From Chryseobacterium aurantiacum (GTDB lineage Bacteria; Bacteroidota; Bacteroidia; Flavobacteriales; Weeksellaceae): a DNA stretch of 64,000 nt. Below the pieces are notes generated by a model. The model saw nothing but the letters and a program-made list of their open reading frames with translations. It was not told the origin of the DNA and did no database searches. The translations under genes and the position numbers were made by a program. This document shows, one piece after another, positions 1 to 7,827 of the stretch (positions within the stretch are counted from its first letter, which is position 1; the number at the start of each line of letters is the position of its first letter). The stretch covers positions 434,001 to 498,000 of the forward strand of contig NZ_PXUE01000002.1 of assembly GCF_003020585.1 (NCBI RefSeq), written 5' to 3'.

Positions 1-162
1 ACCTAATCCCATAAAATCGAAAAATTCAATTTTACCGCCTGCCAACAGCATTTGGAGCTTTGGATATCCATGAGAAAGCATTGCAAAACCTACAAACACT
101 CTCACTGCTAATAAAATAATATCTTTAGGTATTGAGCTTGAATTTGAATTATTATAGTTCAT
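1..162 (-). CDS. DoxX-like membrane protein (partial, N-terminal 54 residues)
   Basis: Reading the minus strand from an ATG at 162 gives an open frame that runs off the window edge without a stop. The visible peptide has a polar, Asn/Ser-rich start, then a hydrophobic helix with 'RVFVGFAMLSHGYPK', followed by 'GGKIEFFDFMGLG'. This is the typical first helix and loop of the DoxX/DoxD family of small four-helix inner-membrane proteins (family knowledge). The function of most members is unknown; some are tied to redox or sulfur stress. It lies just downstream of era on the same strand, beyond a weak inverted repeat. The family call rests on about 50 residues only. Confidence 0.6.
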   Translation of the reverse strand, partial: MNYNNSNSSSIPKDIILLAVRVFVGFAMLSHGYPKLQMLLAGGKIEFFDFMGLG

Positions 163-229
163 TTACTAAAAAATTTAGACTAAGTTAATAAAAATCTTTT
201 AATACAACGGAATCTACGGTGTTTTTAGT

Positions 230-1105
230 CTATCTGTACCCGAAATTTTTCAAGTCACGATCATTCTTCCTCCAATCTTTTTTCACCTTTACGAATAAAT
301 TCAGGTGAATTTTCTTGGAAAAGAATTTTTCAAGATCTAACCTTGCATCGGTTCCCACTTTCTTGATAGCCTCTCCTTTGTGACCAATAATAATTCCTTT
401 CTGCGTATCTCTTTCTACATAGATAATAGAATCTATAAAGATAATTCCTTCTTTTTCCTTAAACTGCTCCGTAACTACTTCTACAGAATATGGAATTTCT
501 TTGTCATAATTTAAAAGAATTTTCTCACGGATAGCCTCATTTACGAAGAACCTTTCCGGTTTGTCCGTATACTGATCCTTATCATAGTAAGGTGGGTTTT
601 CGGGTAATAAAGATTTTATTTTAGGTAAAATAATCTCTGTATTAAAGGCATTTAGGGCAGAAATTGGAAGAATTTCAGCCTTAGGAATCCTGTTGTGCCA
701 GTCTTCTACCAGTTTTTCAAGGCCAGCCTGATCAGTTTGGTCTACTTTGTTTAGTAAAAGAAGTACAGGAACAGGAATCTTATTTAATTTATCAATCAAG
801 AACTCTGATGGTTCAGCTTTATCAGTTACATCTACAATAAAAAGGAATACATCGGCATCCTGCAGGGAATCCTTTACAAAATCCATCATTTTTTCCTGCA
901 ATCCGTATTTAGGGTCCAATACTCCGGGAGTATCAGAAAATACGATTTGAAGATCCTCTTCATTATAAATACCAAAAATTCTGTGACGGGTTGTCTGGGC
1001 TTTCTGCGTTACAATCGCCAACTTCTCTCCCATCAATTGGTTAAGTAGTGTTGATTTTCCGGCATTCGGCTTTCCAACTATATTTACAAATCCAGCTTTG
1101 TGCAT
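230..1105 (-). CDS. era: GTPase Era, 30S ribosome assembly factor
   Basis: Era is a GTP-binding protein that binds the 3' end of 16S rRNA and helps mature the 30S subunit. At 291 aa the length is normal. The GTPase motifs are all visible: the P-loop GKPNAGKST at residues 11-19, TTRH of switch I, DTPG, and NKVD for guanine specificity. The C-terminal KH RNA-binding domain carries the GHKGEAIKKVG segment near residue 240. The start has the usual 'HKAGFVNIVG' N-terminus. A -7 element (TAACTTTG on the minus strand) lies about 20 nt upstream. The gene appears to be transcribed alone and divergently from the Crp-type regulator. Confidence 0.97.
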   Translation of the reverse strand: MHKAGFVNIVGKPNAGKSTLLNQLMGEKLAIVTQKAQTTRHRIFGIYNEEDLQIVFSDTPGVLDPKYGLQEKMMDFVKDSLQDADVFLFIVDVTDKAEPSEFLIDKLNKIPVPVLLLLNKVDQTDQAGLEKLVEDWHNRIPKAEILPISALNAFNTEIILPKIKSLLPENPPYYDKDQYTDKPERFFVNEAIREKILLNYDKEIPYSVEVVTEQFKEKEGIIFIDSIIYVERDTQKGIIIGHKGEAIKKVGTDARLDLEKFFSKKIHLNLFVKVKKDWRKNDRDLKNFGYR

Positions 1106-1125
1106 AAAAATAATATTACGAACTG

Positions 1126-1133
1126 CAAAGTTA
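1126..1133 (-). promoter_or_regulatory. -7 element for era
   Basis: The minus strand reads TAACTTTG, an exact match to the Bacteroidota -7 consensus TAnnTTTG, placed about 20 nt upstream of the era start codon. No clear TTTG partner is seen at the -33 distance, so the assignment rests on the -7 match and its position. Confidence 0.45.
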
Positions 1134-1321
1134 CTAAAACAAAATTGGTCTTTGCGGTTAATCTCAATATTTAAAAGAAAAAAGAGAGTTATATAATCTT
1201 ATGACAGGCTGTAAAGGGAAATGTTAAAGCCTAAATCCTATTTCTTTGGGGAAGCCCATTGAAAACTTGGCAAGATCCCCCACCCCATTACTTAATATAA
1301 CCATAAAAAATATCAGATTAT

Positions 1322-1354
1322 TTTGTATCACATTACTTAAAACTGATACTTTTG
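1322..1354 (+). promoter_or_regulatory. Promoter of the Crp-type regulator gene
   Basis: TTTG at 1322-1325 and TACTTTTG at 1347-1354 are separated by 21 nt and match the Bacteroidota vegetative promoter (TTTG, 17-23 nt, TAnnTTTG). The start codon lies 19 nt further on, so the leader would be short and lacks a Shine-Dalgarno sequence, as is usual in this phylum. Confidence 0.7.
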
Positions 1355-1373
1355 AATATTAGAATTCATATTT

Positions 1374-1937
1374 ATGAATATAGACCAGATTCTTGATCAA
1401 ATTTATATCCTTCCTGAGGCTTCCAAAAACAGCCTGAAAGAATGTATTACCGAAGTTTCCCATCCAAAAGGATATTGCCTGATGGAGGCAGATAAGGTAA
1501 TACCACACCTCTATTTTATCCGTAAAGGAATTGCACGCGCCTATTCTTCAACATCTGACAATGATATTACATTCTGGTTTGGAAGTGAAGGCCAATGTAT
1601 ACTTTCTATGAAAAGCTATGTGGAAGACAAACCCGGTTATGAAAGCATTGAACTGCTTGAGGATTGTGATTTGTACAGACTGGAAACTGAGAACCTCAGA
1701 AAATTGTTTAATGAGGACATTCATATTGCCAACTGGGGAAGAAAACTAGCAGAAGCTGAAATGATAAAGTCCGAAGAGCTTATCATCTCAAGGCAGTTCA
1801 AAACATCATTGGAACGGTATAAGGATATTATCCTGTACCAGCCGGATCTGTTAAAGAGAGTTCAGCTTGGTCACATTGCTTCTTACCTTGGGATTACCCA
1901 GGTGAGCTTAAGCAGAATTCGGGCGGAGATAAAGTAG
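1374..1937 (+). CDS. Crp/Fnr-family transcriptional regulator
   Basis: This 187-aa protein has the cyclic-nucleotide-binding fold of Crp/Fnr regulators over residues ~20-115 ('HLYFIRKGIARAY', 'ESIELLEDCDLYRL'). A C-terminal helix-turn-helix follows ('HIASYLGITQVSLSRIRAEI'). The arginine/serine phosphate cassette that binds cAMP in true Crp is not obvious, so the ligand is unknown. Many Bacteroidota encode such short Crp-like proteins beside a transporter they probably control. The SMR exporter begins only 69 nt downstream on the same strand with no terminator between, so the pair is likely one unit in which the regulator senses a toxic or cellular cue. Family call firm, target inferred. Confidence 0.9.
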   Translation: MNIDQILDQIYILPEASKNSLKECITEVSHPKGYCLMEADKVIPHLYFIRKGIARAYSSTSDNDITFWFGSEGQCILSMKSYVEDKPGYESIELLEDCDLYRLETENLRKLFNEDIHIANWGRKLAEAEMIKSEELIISRQFKTSLERYKDIILYQPDLLKRVQLGHIASYLGITQVSLSRIRAEIK

Positions 1938-2006
1938 TATTTTTTAACAATTGTAAAATTTTTTCTGCCCATAAATTCTGAAATTTGCAGTAGAAAAATT
2001 TACAAA

Positions 2007-2336
2007 ATGAATTGGATCATATTAGTTATCGCAGGATTATTTGAAGTTGCCTTCGCTTCATGTTTAGGAAAGGCAAAGGAAACATCAGGAACAGAGATGT
2101 ATCTTTGGTACACCGGCTTCCTGATAACGATGACTATAAGCATGCTTTTGCTTATCAAAGCTACTCATACATTGCCTATTGGTACGGCTTACGCTGTATG
2201 GACAGGAATTGGGGCGGTAGGAACTGTCTTAATGGGAATTTTCTTCTTTAAGGATCCTGTAAGCTTCTGGAGAGTATTTTTTATCATCACCTTAATTGGT
2301 TCAGTAATCGGATTAAAGGCGGTTTCTTCTCACTAA
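2007..2336 (+). CDS. SMR-family exporter, guanidinium (Gdx/SugE) type
   Basis: This is a 109-aa four-helix small multidrug resistance protein. The membrane-embedded proton/substrate glutamate is E13, and the N-terminus 'WIILVIAGLFEV' is nearly that of E. coli SugE/Gdx. The signature GTAYAVWTGIGAVG (residues 59-72) is that of guanidinium exporters, where the EmrE-type drug pumps differ. The S45, Y62 and W65 equivalents are kept, but the residue matching W16 of Gdx is F16. A dimer would exchange guanidinium or small quaternary cations for protons. I see no guanidine riboswitch in the short leader. It is probably co-transcribed with the Crp-type gene and ends at a strong bidirectional hairpin. 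Confidence 0.9.
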   Translation: MNWIILVIAGLFEVAFASCLGKAKETSGTEMYLWYTGFLITMTISMLLLIKATHTLPIGTAYAVWTGIGAVGTVLMGIFFFKDPVSFWRVFFIITLIGSVIGLKAVSSH

Positions 2337-2378
2337 GAGACAGAAACTCTAAAAATAATTTCTATCTAGTTTAAATAT

Positions 2379-2413
2379 AAAACCGCCTTCATTATGAAGA
2401 CGGTTTTATTTTT
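2379..2413. terminator. Bidirectional terminator between the SMR and methyltransferase genes
   Basis: AAACCGCCTTC and GAAGACGGTTT pair around ATTAT, with one mismatch. A run of T follows on the plus strand and a run of A precedes it, so the hairpin can end transcription of the convergent genes on both sides. Confidence 0.8.
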
Positions 2414-2430
2414 TCAGCATACTTTCTTTA

Positions 2431-3198
2431 TTATTTCTTGAAAACTACAGGAAGAATCTCATTGCTTCTCAACCCGTATTTTTTTATTTCTTCTTCTGAA
2501 AATTTCTGTGAATAAAAATTAGGTTCTGCTTCAAAACCGGCTTTTCTTAAACGGTCGAAATAATCCATCCCATACCAACGAACATGATCGTATTGTCCGA
2601 AATGTTTCTGACGCTCCTTTGGATCTTGTATGGTAAAGTCTTCGTAGGTCTTTTCCAATGAATTTCTCATTGGAACCTGAAGTATACCCCATCCGCCGGG
2701 CTTCATCACTCTGTAGAGCTCACTAATTGCCTTTGCATCATCTTCAATATGTTCCAAAACATGGTTACAGAAGACAATATCAAAACTTTCATTTTCGAAA
2801 GGAAGATCCAGAATATCGGCTTTCACATCTACAATCGGAGAATAAAGATCAGCAGAAATATAATTCAGATTGCTCATTCTCTTGAATTTCCTTAAAAATT
2901 CCTGTTCGGGAGCAATATGCAGAACTTTATAGCTTTTAATAAAGAAATCGGTTTCATTTTGAAGATACAGCCACATCTGGCGGTGTCTTTCCAGACTTAA
3001 GGTTCCGGGAGAAAGGGCATTTTCTCTTTGTTTTCCGTATCCATAAGGCAGAAATTTTCTGTATGACCTTCCATCAATGGGATCATAGAATGTATCTCCT
3101 TTAAAAAACTGATAAATAAGCGGTCGTGCCCAGATGCTCATTTTAATAAGCATTGGACGTGGAATTTTATTCAGTAAAAGCTTAGTTATCTTCTTCAT
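2431..3198 (-). CDS. Class I SAM-dependent methyltransferase
   Basis: This 255-aa protein has the methyltransferase-11 pattern. A degenerate motif I reads 'VLHIAPEQEF' in place of the glycine-rich loop. An acidic strand follows ('YISADLYS'), then 'FDIVFCNHVLEHIEDD' (motif IV, residues ~145-160) and 'ALSELYRVMKPGGWGILQVP'-like motif V/VI. The N-terminal ~75 residues, rich in Arg and Tyr, are not part of the core fold. The substrate cannot be told. Its start codon overlaps the stop of map by one nucleotide, so the two are translationally coupled, but the link to N-terminal methionine removal is unclear and may be only positional. Confidence 0.88.
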   Translation of the reverse strand: MKKITKLLLNKIPRPMLIKMSIWARPLIYQFFKGDTFYDPIDGRSYRKFLPYGYGKQRENALSPGTLSLERHRQMWLYLQNETDFFIKSYKVLHIAPEQEFLRKFKRMSNLNYISADLYSPIVDVKADILDLPFENESFDIVFCNHVLEHIEDDAKAISELYRVMKPGGWGILQVPMRNSLEKTYEDFTIQDPKERQKHFGQYDHVRWYGMDYFDRLRKAGFEAEPNFYSQKFSEEEIKKYGLRSNEILPVVFKK

Positions 3199-4007
3199 TA
3201 AAAATCCAGTTGGAAAGGCTTTTCTTCGTCACTTACAATCCCTAGGGCTTCGTATACATAATCAAATGTTGAAAGCAATACCGGTTTACCGTTGATTACT
3301 GCTACATCATGCTCAAAGTGTGCAGACGGTAGGTCATCCAGAGTAGTTACTGTCCAGCCATCACTATGGAATTTCACTTTTTCAGTTCCAAGGTTAATCA
3401 TAGGTTCAATTGCAATTGCCAAACCGTCCTTGATTACTTTTCCGCTTCCTTGTTTACCATAATTAGGGACTTGTGGATCTTCATGCATTTTTCTTCCTAA
3501 ACCATGTCCTACAAGCTCTCTTACTACTCCGTATCCTTCTTTTTCACAATGTGCCTGGATAGCATGGGAAATATCTCCTATCCTTTTTCCTCTGATACAT
3601 TGCTCAATCCCTTTGTAAAGAGATTCTTTAGCCACCTTTAATAGTTTTTTCACCTCCGGTTTTACTTCACCAATCTCAAAAGTGTAAGCATGATCTCCTA
3701 CAAACCCGTTAAGAATAACGCCACAGTCTACAGAAAGAACATCTCCTTCTTTTACGACCTCGTTGTTTGGAAAACCATGAACTACCTGCTCATTGGGAGA
3801 AATACACAGAGAGTTTGGAAAACCTCCATATCCTAAGAAAGCTGGTTCAGCACCATGATCTTTGATAAAATCATGAGCTAATTTATCCAAATATAATGTA
3901 GTAATTCCCGGTTTTATTTCCTTTGCTAACATTCCCAATGTTTTAGAAACCAATCGGGCGCTCTCCTTCATCAGACGCAGTTCGTCTATTGTTTTTAATT
4001 GAATCAT
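3198..4007 (-). CDS. map: Type I methionine aminopeptidase
   Basis: MetAP removes the initiator methionine from nascent proteins in the cytoplasm. All five metal ligands are present and correctly spaced: D94, D105, H168, E201 and E232, in 'VDCGV', 'VGDHAYTF', 'GHGLGRKMHE', 'AIEPMI' and 'HFEHDVAV'. At 269 aa it is slightly longer than the E. coli enzyme and lacks an N-terminal zinc-finger extension, as expected for type I. It heads a two-gene unit with the methyltransferase. The ~85 bp upstream hold a copy of an AT-rich dispersed repeat instead of a recognisable promoter. Confidence 0.97.
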   Translation of the reverse strand: MIQLKTIDELRLMKESARLVSKTLGMLAKEIKPGITTLYLDKLAHDFIKDHGAEPAFLGYGGFPNSLCISPNEQVVHGFPNNEVVKEGDVLSVDCGVILNGFVGDHAYTFEIGEVKPEVKKLLKVAKESLYKGIEQCIRGKRIGDISHAIQAHCEKEGYGVVRELVGHGLGRKMHEDPQVPNYGKQGSGKVIKDGLAIAIEPMINLGTEKVKFHSDGWTVTTLDDLPSAHFEHDVAVINGKPVLLSTFDYVYEALGIVSDEEKPFQLDF

Positions 4008-4018
4008 TGTATTAATTT

Positions 4019-4086
4019 ACCAATGTATTAATGTATCAGTGTAGCCATATTGATTGATGAATAGGTACACTGTTAGATTGTTATAT
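4019..4086. repeat. Degenerate copy of the TTAGATTGTTA intergenic inverted repeat
   Basis: The right part reads TTAGATTGTTATATT (4073-4087) and matches the right arm of the perfect repeat at 55405-55422 (TTAGATTGTTACATT) with one change. The left part (CAATGTATTAATGTAT, 4021-4036) resembles that repeat's left arm. An inner pair CAGTGTA/TACACTG can form a small stem. It looks like a decayed member of the same dispersed family, in the gap between two minus-strand genes. Confidence 0.5.
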
Positions 4087-4093
4087 TTTTTTC

Positions 4094-4525
4094 TTACCAG
4101 AAAAGTCCTTTTTTCTTTTCTTTTTTAAGCTTTGAATAAGCAAGAACTTCTTTTCCTTCTACACGAAATTCTATTCTCTCCTGAATAATATTATAGATTT
4201 CACCCCATCCTGGAAATCCACCAATGTTTCTGTCATCAATGAACCAGTCTGCATCCAATTTTCTGGATTGATTTTCAGCATCAAAAACTTCTCCTTCGAA
4301 ACTTGAGTTTACCGCATAAAATTCTACTCCATTCTTTTTACAGAATTCTACTGCTTCATCTAACGTTTTTCCGTGTCTGTATGTCCAAAGAATAAGTCTG
4401 AAACCTTCTGCCTGAAGTCTTTTTAATGTTTCAAAAGCGAAAATTTTCGGTTTACCAATTGCCGGATAAGCATCATCCACAACAGTTCCGTCAAAGTCAA
4501 CAGCAATCTTTTTATTATTTAACAT
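4094..4525 (-). CDS. HAD-superfamily hydrolase (BT0820-like)
   Basis: This 143-aa protein is a minimal HAD phosphatase fold. Motif I is 'IAVDFDGTVV' with nucleophile D10 and acid/base D12. A motif II-like strand reads 'LILWTYRHG', and an acidic motif 'DADWFIDDRNIGG' near residue 115 should bind Mg2+. There is no large cap domain. The closest family I recall is the small Bacteroidota hydrolase typified by B. thetaiotaomicron BT0820; the substrate is unknown and probably a small phosphate ester. It has its own promoter, which overlaps the upstream desaturase terminator. Confidence 0.85.
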   Translation of the reverse strand: MLNNKKIAVDFDGTVVDDAYPAIGKPKIFAFETLKRLQAEGFRLILWTYRHGKTLDEAVEFCKKNGVEFYAVNSSFEGEVFDAENQSRKLDADWFIDDRNIGGFPGWGEIYNIIQERIEFRVEGKEVLAYSKLKKEKKKGLFW

Positions 4526-4546
4526 TTTGTTCTTTTTTTAGCTTTG

Positions 4547-4576
4547 CAAAGATAAGAAATAAAAAAGAGTGCCAAA
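4547..4576 (-). promoter_or_regulatory. Promoter of the HAD hydrolase gene, inside the desaturase terminator
   Basis: On the minus strand, TTTG (4576-4573) and TATCTTTG (4554-4547) are 18 nt apart, a good match to the Bacteroidota promoter. The -33 box lies at the loop/right-arm boundary of the terminator at 4559-4590, so terminator and promoter share bases. Confidence 0.7.
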
Positions 4577-4590
4577 AAGAAAGGCACTCA
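4559..4590 (-). terminator. Rho-independent terminator of the acyl-ACP desaturase gene
   Basis: A perfect 7-bp stem (GAGTGCC/GGCACTC; arms 4567-4573 and 4583-4589) is followed on the minus strand by six T residues. It lies 35 nt past the desaturase stop. Confidence 0.85.
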
Positions 4591-4624
4591 ATACTTTTAT
4601 AATTTAAATAATAATATGGTTCTA

Positions 4625-5602
4625 TTAGCTCTTTACCCAGTTAAACTGGAACTGAAGATCAGGTGTAGAAACTCTGTCTGTGATCTTCTGTAGTCTTGCA
4701 GGAAGTTTCATCAGGTATTCCTGAGCTTTTTCTGCTTTTTCTGAAAGGCCTTTTACGTGTTCAATCTTCCATTCATCAAGAAGATCTTTCATAATATTAA
4801 TATAATCCTGACCGGTGTATACCATACATCTCTGTGCAGCATCTGAGAAATGCCCCCAAAGTTCTCCGGCTTTTTGTCCTGATTGTCTCATCAGGTGAGC
4901 TGGCATTACGATCTTCTTACGCATCATATCTTCAAACGCAAGGATCATTTCTGATGGGTCTATTTCAAGGATTTTAGCTACGAAATGTTTGTAAGCTTTT
5001 GCGTGTCTTGCTTCATCTGCTGCAATTACTCCGCACATTTTTGCTAGTTTTCCATTTCCGCACTGTTTTGCCAATGTTCCTACTCTTCTGTGAGAGATAT
5101 TGGTTGCAGTTTCCTGGAAACTTGTATAAATAAAGTTTCTGTATGGGTCCATACTTGTACCCAGATCAAAACCGTCATTGATCAGATACTGAGTAGTGAT
5201 CTCAACTTCTCTCATGTTTACTCTTCCACACAGATATAGATACTTGTTTAATAAATCTCCATGTCTGTTTTCTTCAGCTGTCCAGGCTCTCACCCAGTTT
5301 GCCCAGCCTACTTTTTCTTCCTGATTTACTCCGTCAACTCCCATCAACCAAGATTCATAGGATGGTAGGGCTTCTTCAGTAATACAGTCGCCGATTAATG
5401 TTACAAACAAATCATACGGCATCTCGCGTGCAAAAGTCTGAATCTCTTCTAAATCATGTTTAAAATCATCGCTTGAAGGATCTGGCAGGTAATCAGAAGG
5501 CTGCCATATCTTTTCAATTGGCGTTAAAAATTTATCAAGAAAAGAACCTACTTCCTTTTCCAATATTCCCATTACTTCTTTCCTAACAAGCTTTTGATAC
5601 AT
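4625..5602 (-). CDS. Acyl-[acyl-carrier-protein] desaturase
   Basis: This soluble di-iron enzyme introduces a double bond into acyl-ACP using O2 and a reduced ferredoxin-type donor. The iron-binding residues are visible in the paired helices: EENRH at 110-114, E164 ('SFQETATN'), and DEARH at 196-200. Length (325 aa) fits the plant stearoyl-ACP desaturase family, without a transit peptide. In a Bacteroidota with many branched and unsaturated lipids it would tune membrane fluidity. fabI of the same pathway is in this window but 15 kb away, so there is no operon link. It is a single-gene unit with its own terminator. Confidence 0.93.
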   Translation of the reverse strand: MYQKLVRKEVMGILEKEVGSFLDKFLTPIEKIWQPSDYLPDPSSDDFKHDLEEIQTFAREMPYDLFVTLIGDCITEEALPSYESWLMGVDGVNQEEKVGWANWVRAWTAEENRHGDLLNKYLYLCGRVNMREVEITTQYLINDGFDLGTSMDPYRNFIYTSFQETATNISHRRVGTLAKQCGNGKLAKMCGVIAADEARHAKAYKHFVAKILEIDPSEMILAFEDMMRKKIVMPAHLMRQSGQKAGELWGHFSDAAQRCMVYTGQDYINIMKDLLDEWKIEHVKGLSEKAEKAQEYLMKLPARLQKITDRVSTPDLQFQFNWVKS

Positions 5603-5625
5603 TTTACTATTCAGTTTTTAATTAA

Positions 5626-5633
5626 CAAAGATA
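5626..5633 (-). promoter_or_regulatory. -7 element for the desaturase gene
   Basis: The minus strand reads TATCTTTG 24 nt upstream of the start codon, an exact TAnnTTTG. No good -33 TTTG is seen at 17-23 nt. Confidence 0.5.
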
Positions 5634-5698
5634 TGATTTATTTATTATTTAACGCATAATAAAGTATGCAACTCATACCTTATCTGACATAAATCATA

Positions 5699-5737
5699 AA
5701 AAAATGCCGATATATGATTATAACGGCATTTTTTTAA
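5699..5737. terminator. Terminator downstream of gpmI
   Basis: AAAATGCCG and CGGCATTTT pair around a 14-nt loop, flanked by A on one side and T on the other, so it can work on both strands. It lies 17 nt past the gpmI stop. Confidence 0.78.
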
Positions 5738-5752
5738 CATTATTATTGAATT

Positions 5753-7294
5753 TTAGCTAACTAAAATATCTCCAGTCATGGCATTTGGTATTTCCACCCC
5801 CATTACCTTTAGGATTGTAGGTGCTACATCGCCCAGTTTTCCTGGTTTTAAGCTCCATGTTTTGTCTTTATCCATTACAATAAAAGGAACCAGATTGGTG
5901 GAGTGCTGTGTATTAGGAGTTCCATCCGGATTTAGCATTACATCTGAGTTTCCGTGGTCAGCCAGAATGAATACAGCATATCCGTTTTCATAGGCGGCTG
6001 TTGCTACTTTCTCTATGCACTGATCTACTGTTTCTGCTGCTTTTACGGCTGCTTCAAAAACTCCTGTGTGCCCTACCATATCTGTATTGGCAAAATTCAG
6101 GCATACGAAATCAGCGGTTCCCTGCTCTAATTCCGGTACAATGGCATTTGTGATATCATATGCTGACATTTCCGGTTTTAAATCGTAGGTAGGAACATCT
6201 TTAGGGCTTGGACATAGTAGTCTTTTTTCTCCTTTAAATTCTTCCTCTCTTCCTCCTGAAAAGAAGAAAGTAACGTGGGGATATTTCTCTGTTTCTGCAA
6301 TTCTGATCTGAGTTCTGTTATTTTTTTCAAGAACTTCACCCATGGTTTCCTCTAAAACATTTTCGTCAAAAACAACCTGAACATTCTGGTATGTTTTATC
6401 ATAATTGGTCAACGTAATATAATAAAGGTTTAACTTCTTCATAGAATATTCAGGAAAATCCTTTTGAGAAAGAACTTCTGTAATCTCTCTACCTCTGTCT
6501 GTACGGAAATTGAAGCTGATTACTACATCATTATCTATGATTTTTGCTACAGGAACAATATTTCCGGTTTCAGTCGTGTTAACCAGGATGATAGGTTTAA
6601 GGAACTCGTCTGTTACTTTATTTTCATATGAATCCTTAATGGCAGCCAACGCATCCGTTGTTTCAAACCCTACTCCCTCTACAAGGGCATCGTAAGCTAA
6701 TTTTACACGCTCCCATCTTTTATCTCTGTCCATTGCGAAGTATCTTCCTACAACAGTTGCCAGCTTTCCGGTTGTTGCTTCCATATGGTTTTGAAGCTCT
6801 TCAATAAACCCTAATCCTGAATGTGGATCACAGTCTCTTCCATCTGTAAATGCGTGTACAAAGACATTGTCATTTAAACCGAACTCCTTTGCAGCAGTTA
6901 ATAATCCTTTAAGGTGATTGATATGTGAGTGTACTCCTCCATTGGATACCAATCCTATGAAATGTACTTTTTTATTTTCTTTTTTAGCGTATTCAAAAGC
7001 ATCCTGAATGACTTTCTCCTGACCAAGGGTTCCGTTTTCAACAGCCATATTCAGTTTTACCAGATTTTGATAAACTACTCTTCCGGCACCAAGATTCATG
7101 TGCCCTACTTCAGAATTTCCCATTTGTCCAGCAGGAAGACCAACCGCCAGGCCACTTGCTTCAAGTGTGGTGTGTGGAAATTTTTTATAACAGCTGTCTA
7201 TGAATGGTGTATTTGCTTTTTCTATGGCAGAAACGTCCGGGTTTGTTCCCAATCCCCATCCGTCAAGAATTGCTAATATTGCTTTTTTTGACAT
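5753..7294 (-). CDS. gpmI: 2,3-bisphosphoglycerate-independent phosphoglycerate mutase
   Basis: This cytoplasmic glycolytic enzyme interconverts 3- and 2-phosphoglycerate. It belongs to the alkaline phosphatase superfamily and needs Mn2+. The N-terminal metal site has D11 ('AILDGWGLG') and nucleophile S61 in 'GQMGNSEVGHMNLGAGR'. 'FTDGRDCDPHSG' and 'GRYFAMDRDKRW' belong to the transferase domain, and 'NFANTDMVGHTG' and 'ILADHGNSD' complete the metal ligands. Length (513 aa) is standard. It is the end product side of the same 3-phosphoglycerate pool that feeds serC/serA later in the window. Single-gene unit. Confidence 0.97.
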   Translation of the reverse strand: MSKKAILAILDGWGLGTNPDVSAIEKANTPFIDSCYKKFPHTTLEASGLAVGLPAGQMGNSEVGHMNLGAGRVVYQNLVKLNMAVENGTLGQEKVIQDAFEYAKKENKKVHFIGLVSNGGVHSHINHLKGLLTAAKEFGLNDNVFVHAFTDGRDCDPHSGLGFIEELQNHMEATTGKLATVVGRYFAMDRDKRWERVKLAYDALVEGVGFETTDALAAIKDSYENKVTDEFLKPIILVNTTETGNIVPVAKIIDNDVVISFNFRTDRGREITEVLSQKDFPEYSMKKLNLYYITLTNYDKTYQNVQVVFDENVLEETMGEVLEKNNRTQIRIAETEKYPHVTFFFSGGREEEFKGEKRLLCPSPKDVPTYDLKPEMSAYDITNAIVPELEQGTADFVCLNFANTDMVGHTGVFEAAVKAAETVDQCIEKVATAAYENGYAVFILADHGNSDVMLNPDGTPNTQHSTNLVPFIVMDKDKTWSLKPGKLGDVAPTILKVMGVEIPNAMTGDILVS

Positions 7295-7313
7295 TTTGTA
7301 AAACTTTAGTATA

Positions 7314-7321
7314 CAAATTTA
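7314..7321 (-). promoter_or_regulatory. -7 element for gpmI
   Basis: The minus strand reads TAAATTTG 20 nt before the start codon, matching TAnnTTTG. No convincing -33 box was found. Confidence 0.45.
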
Positions 7322-7474
7322 CCTAATTTCCGATGAATAGAAGAATTTGGAGTCTTTAATTTCATCTACGCCTCATAATCAACATTATAGACTTTTATAA
7401 AATACTATTCTATATAATACTTGATTGTATGATCTTGTATTTTGAGGGGCTCTGATGATGATATATAGAATAAT

Positions 7475-7816
7475 TTTAATTTATTTTCTCGCTGATTAAG
7501 CTGATTGAGCAGATCTCATGATAGAATTAATAAAATAACTTTATCATTTATTCTTTATTCAGTTTTGCTATTCAGCCTGATATGACAAAAAAATCTGCAA
7601 CATCTGCACAATCTGCGAGAGACTTTAATTGATTTTCTCACTGATTACGCTGATTGACCAGATCTCAATGATAGAATTAATAAAATAACTTTATCATTTA
7701 TGCTTTATTCAGTTTTGCTATTCAGCCTGATATGACAAAAAAAATCTGCGGCATCTGCACAATCTGCGAGAGACTTTAATTGATTTTCTCGCTGATGAAG
7801 CTGATTGAGCAGATCT
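7475..7816. repeat. Tandem ~150-bp repeat, about 2.3 copies
   Basis: Unit 1 starts at 7475 (TTTAATTTATTTTCTC), unit 2 at 7624 and a partial third at 7775. The spacing is 149 and 151 bp. Copies differ at only a few positions. Each unit contains 'GCTGATTnnGCTGATTGA', 'CAGATCT' and 'CATCTGCACAATCTGCGAG', i.e. many short CTGATT/ATCTGC words in both directions. No ORF runs through the units. The remainder of the gap between the flanking genes (7295-7827) shows nothing else apart from the gpmI promoter. Confidence 0.85.
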
Positions 7817-7827
7817 TATATAATCAT

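Noticed and set aside
176-232. Inverted repeat TAGACTAA/TTAGTCTA around the end of era as a terminator
   Set aside because: Only 8 bp arms with a 41-nt loop and AT-rich; too weak to call, although a T tract follows on the minus strand.
2336-2431. Guanidine riboswitch near the SMR gene
   Set aside because: No ykkC-type structure seen; the upstream gap is only 69 nt and the hairpin after the gene is a plain terminator.
7475-7816. CRISPR array
   Set aside because: Units are about 150 bp, nearly identical throughout, with no short repeat/variable spacer pattern and no cas genes.
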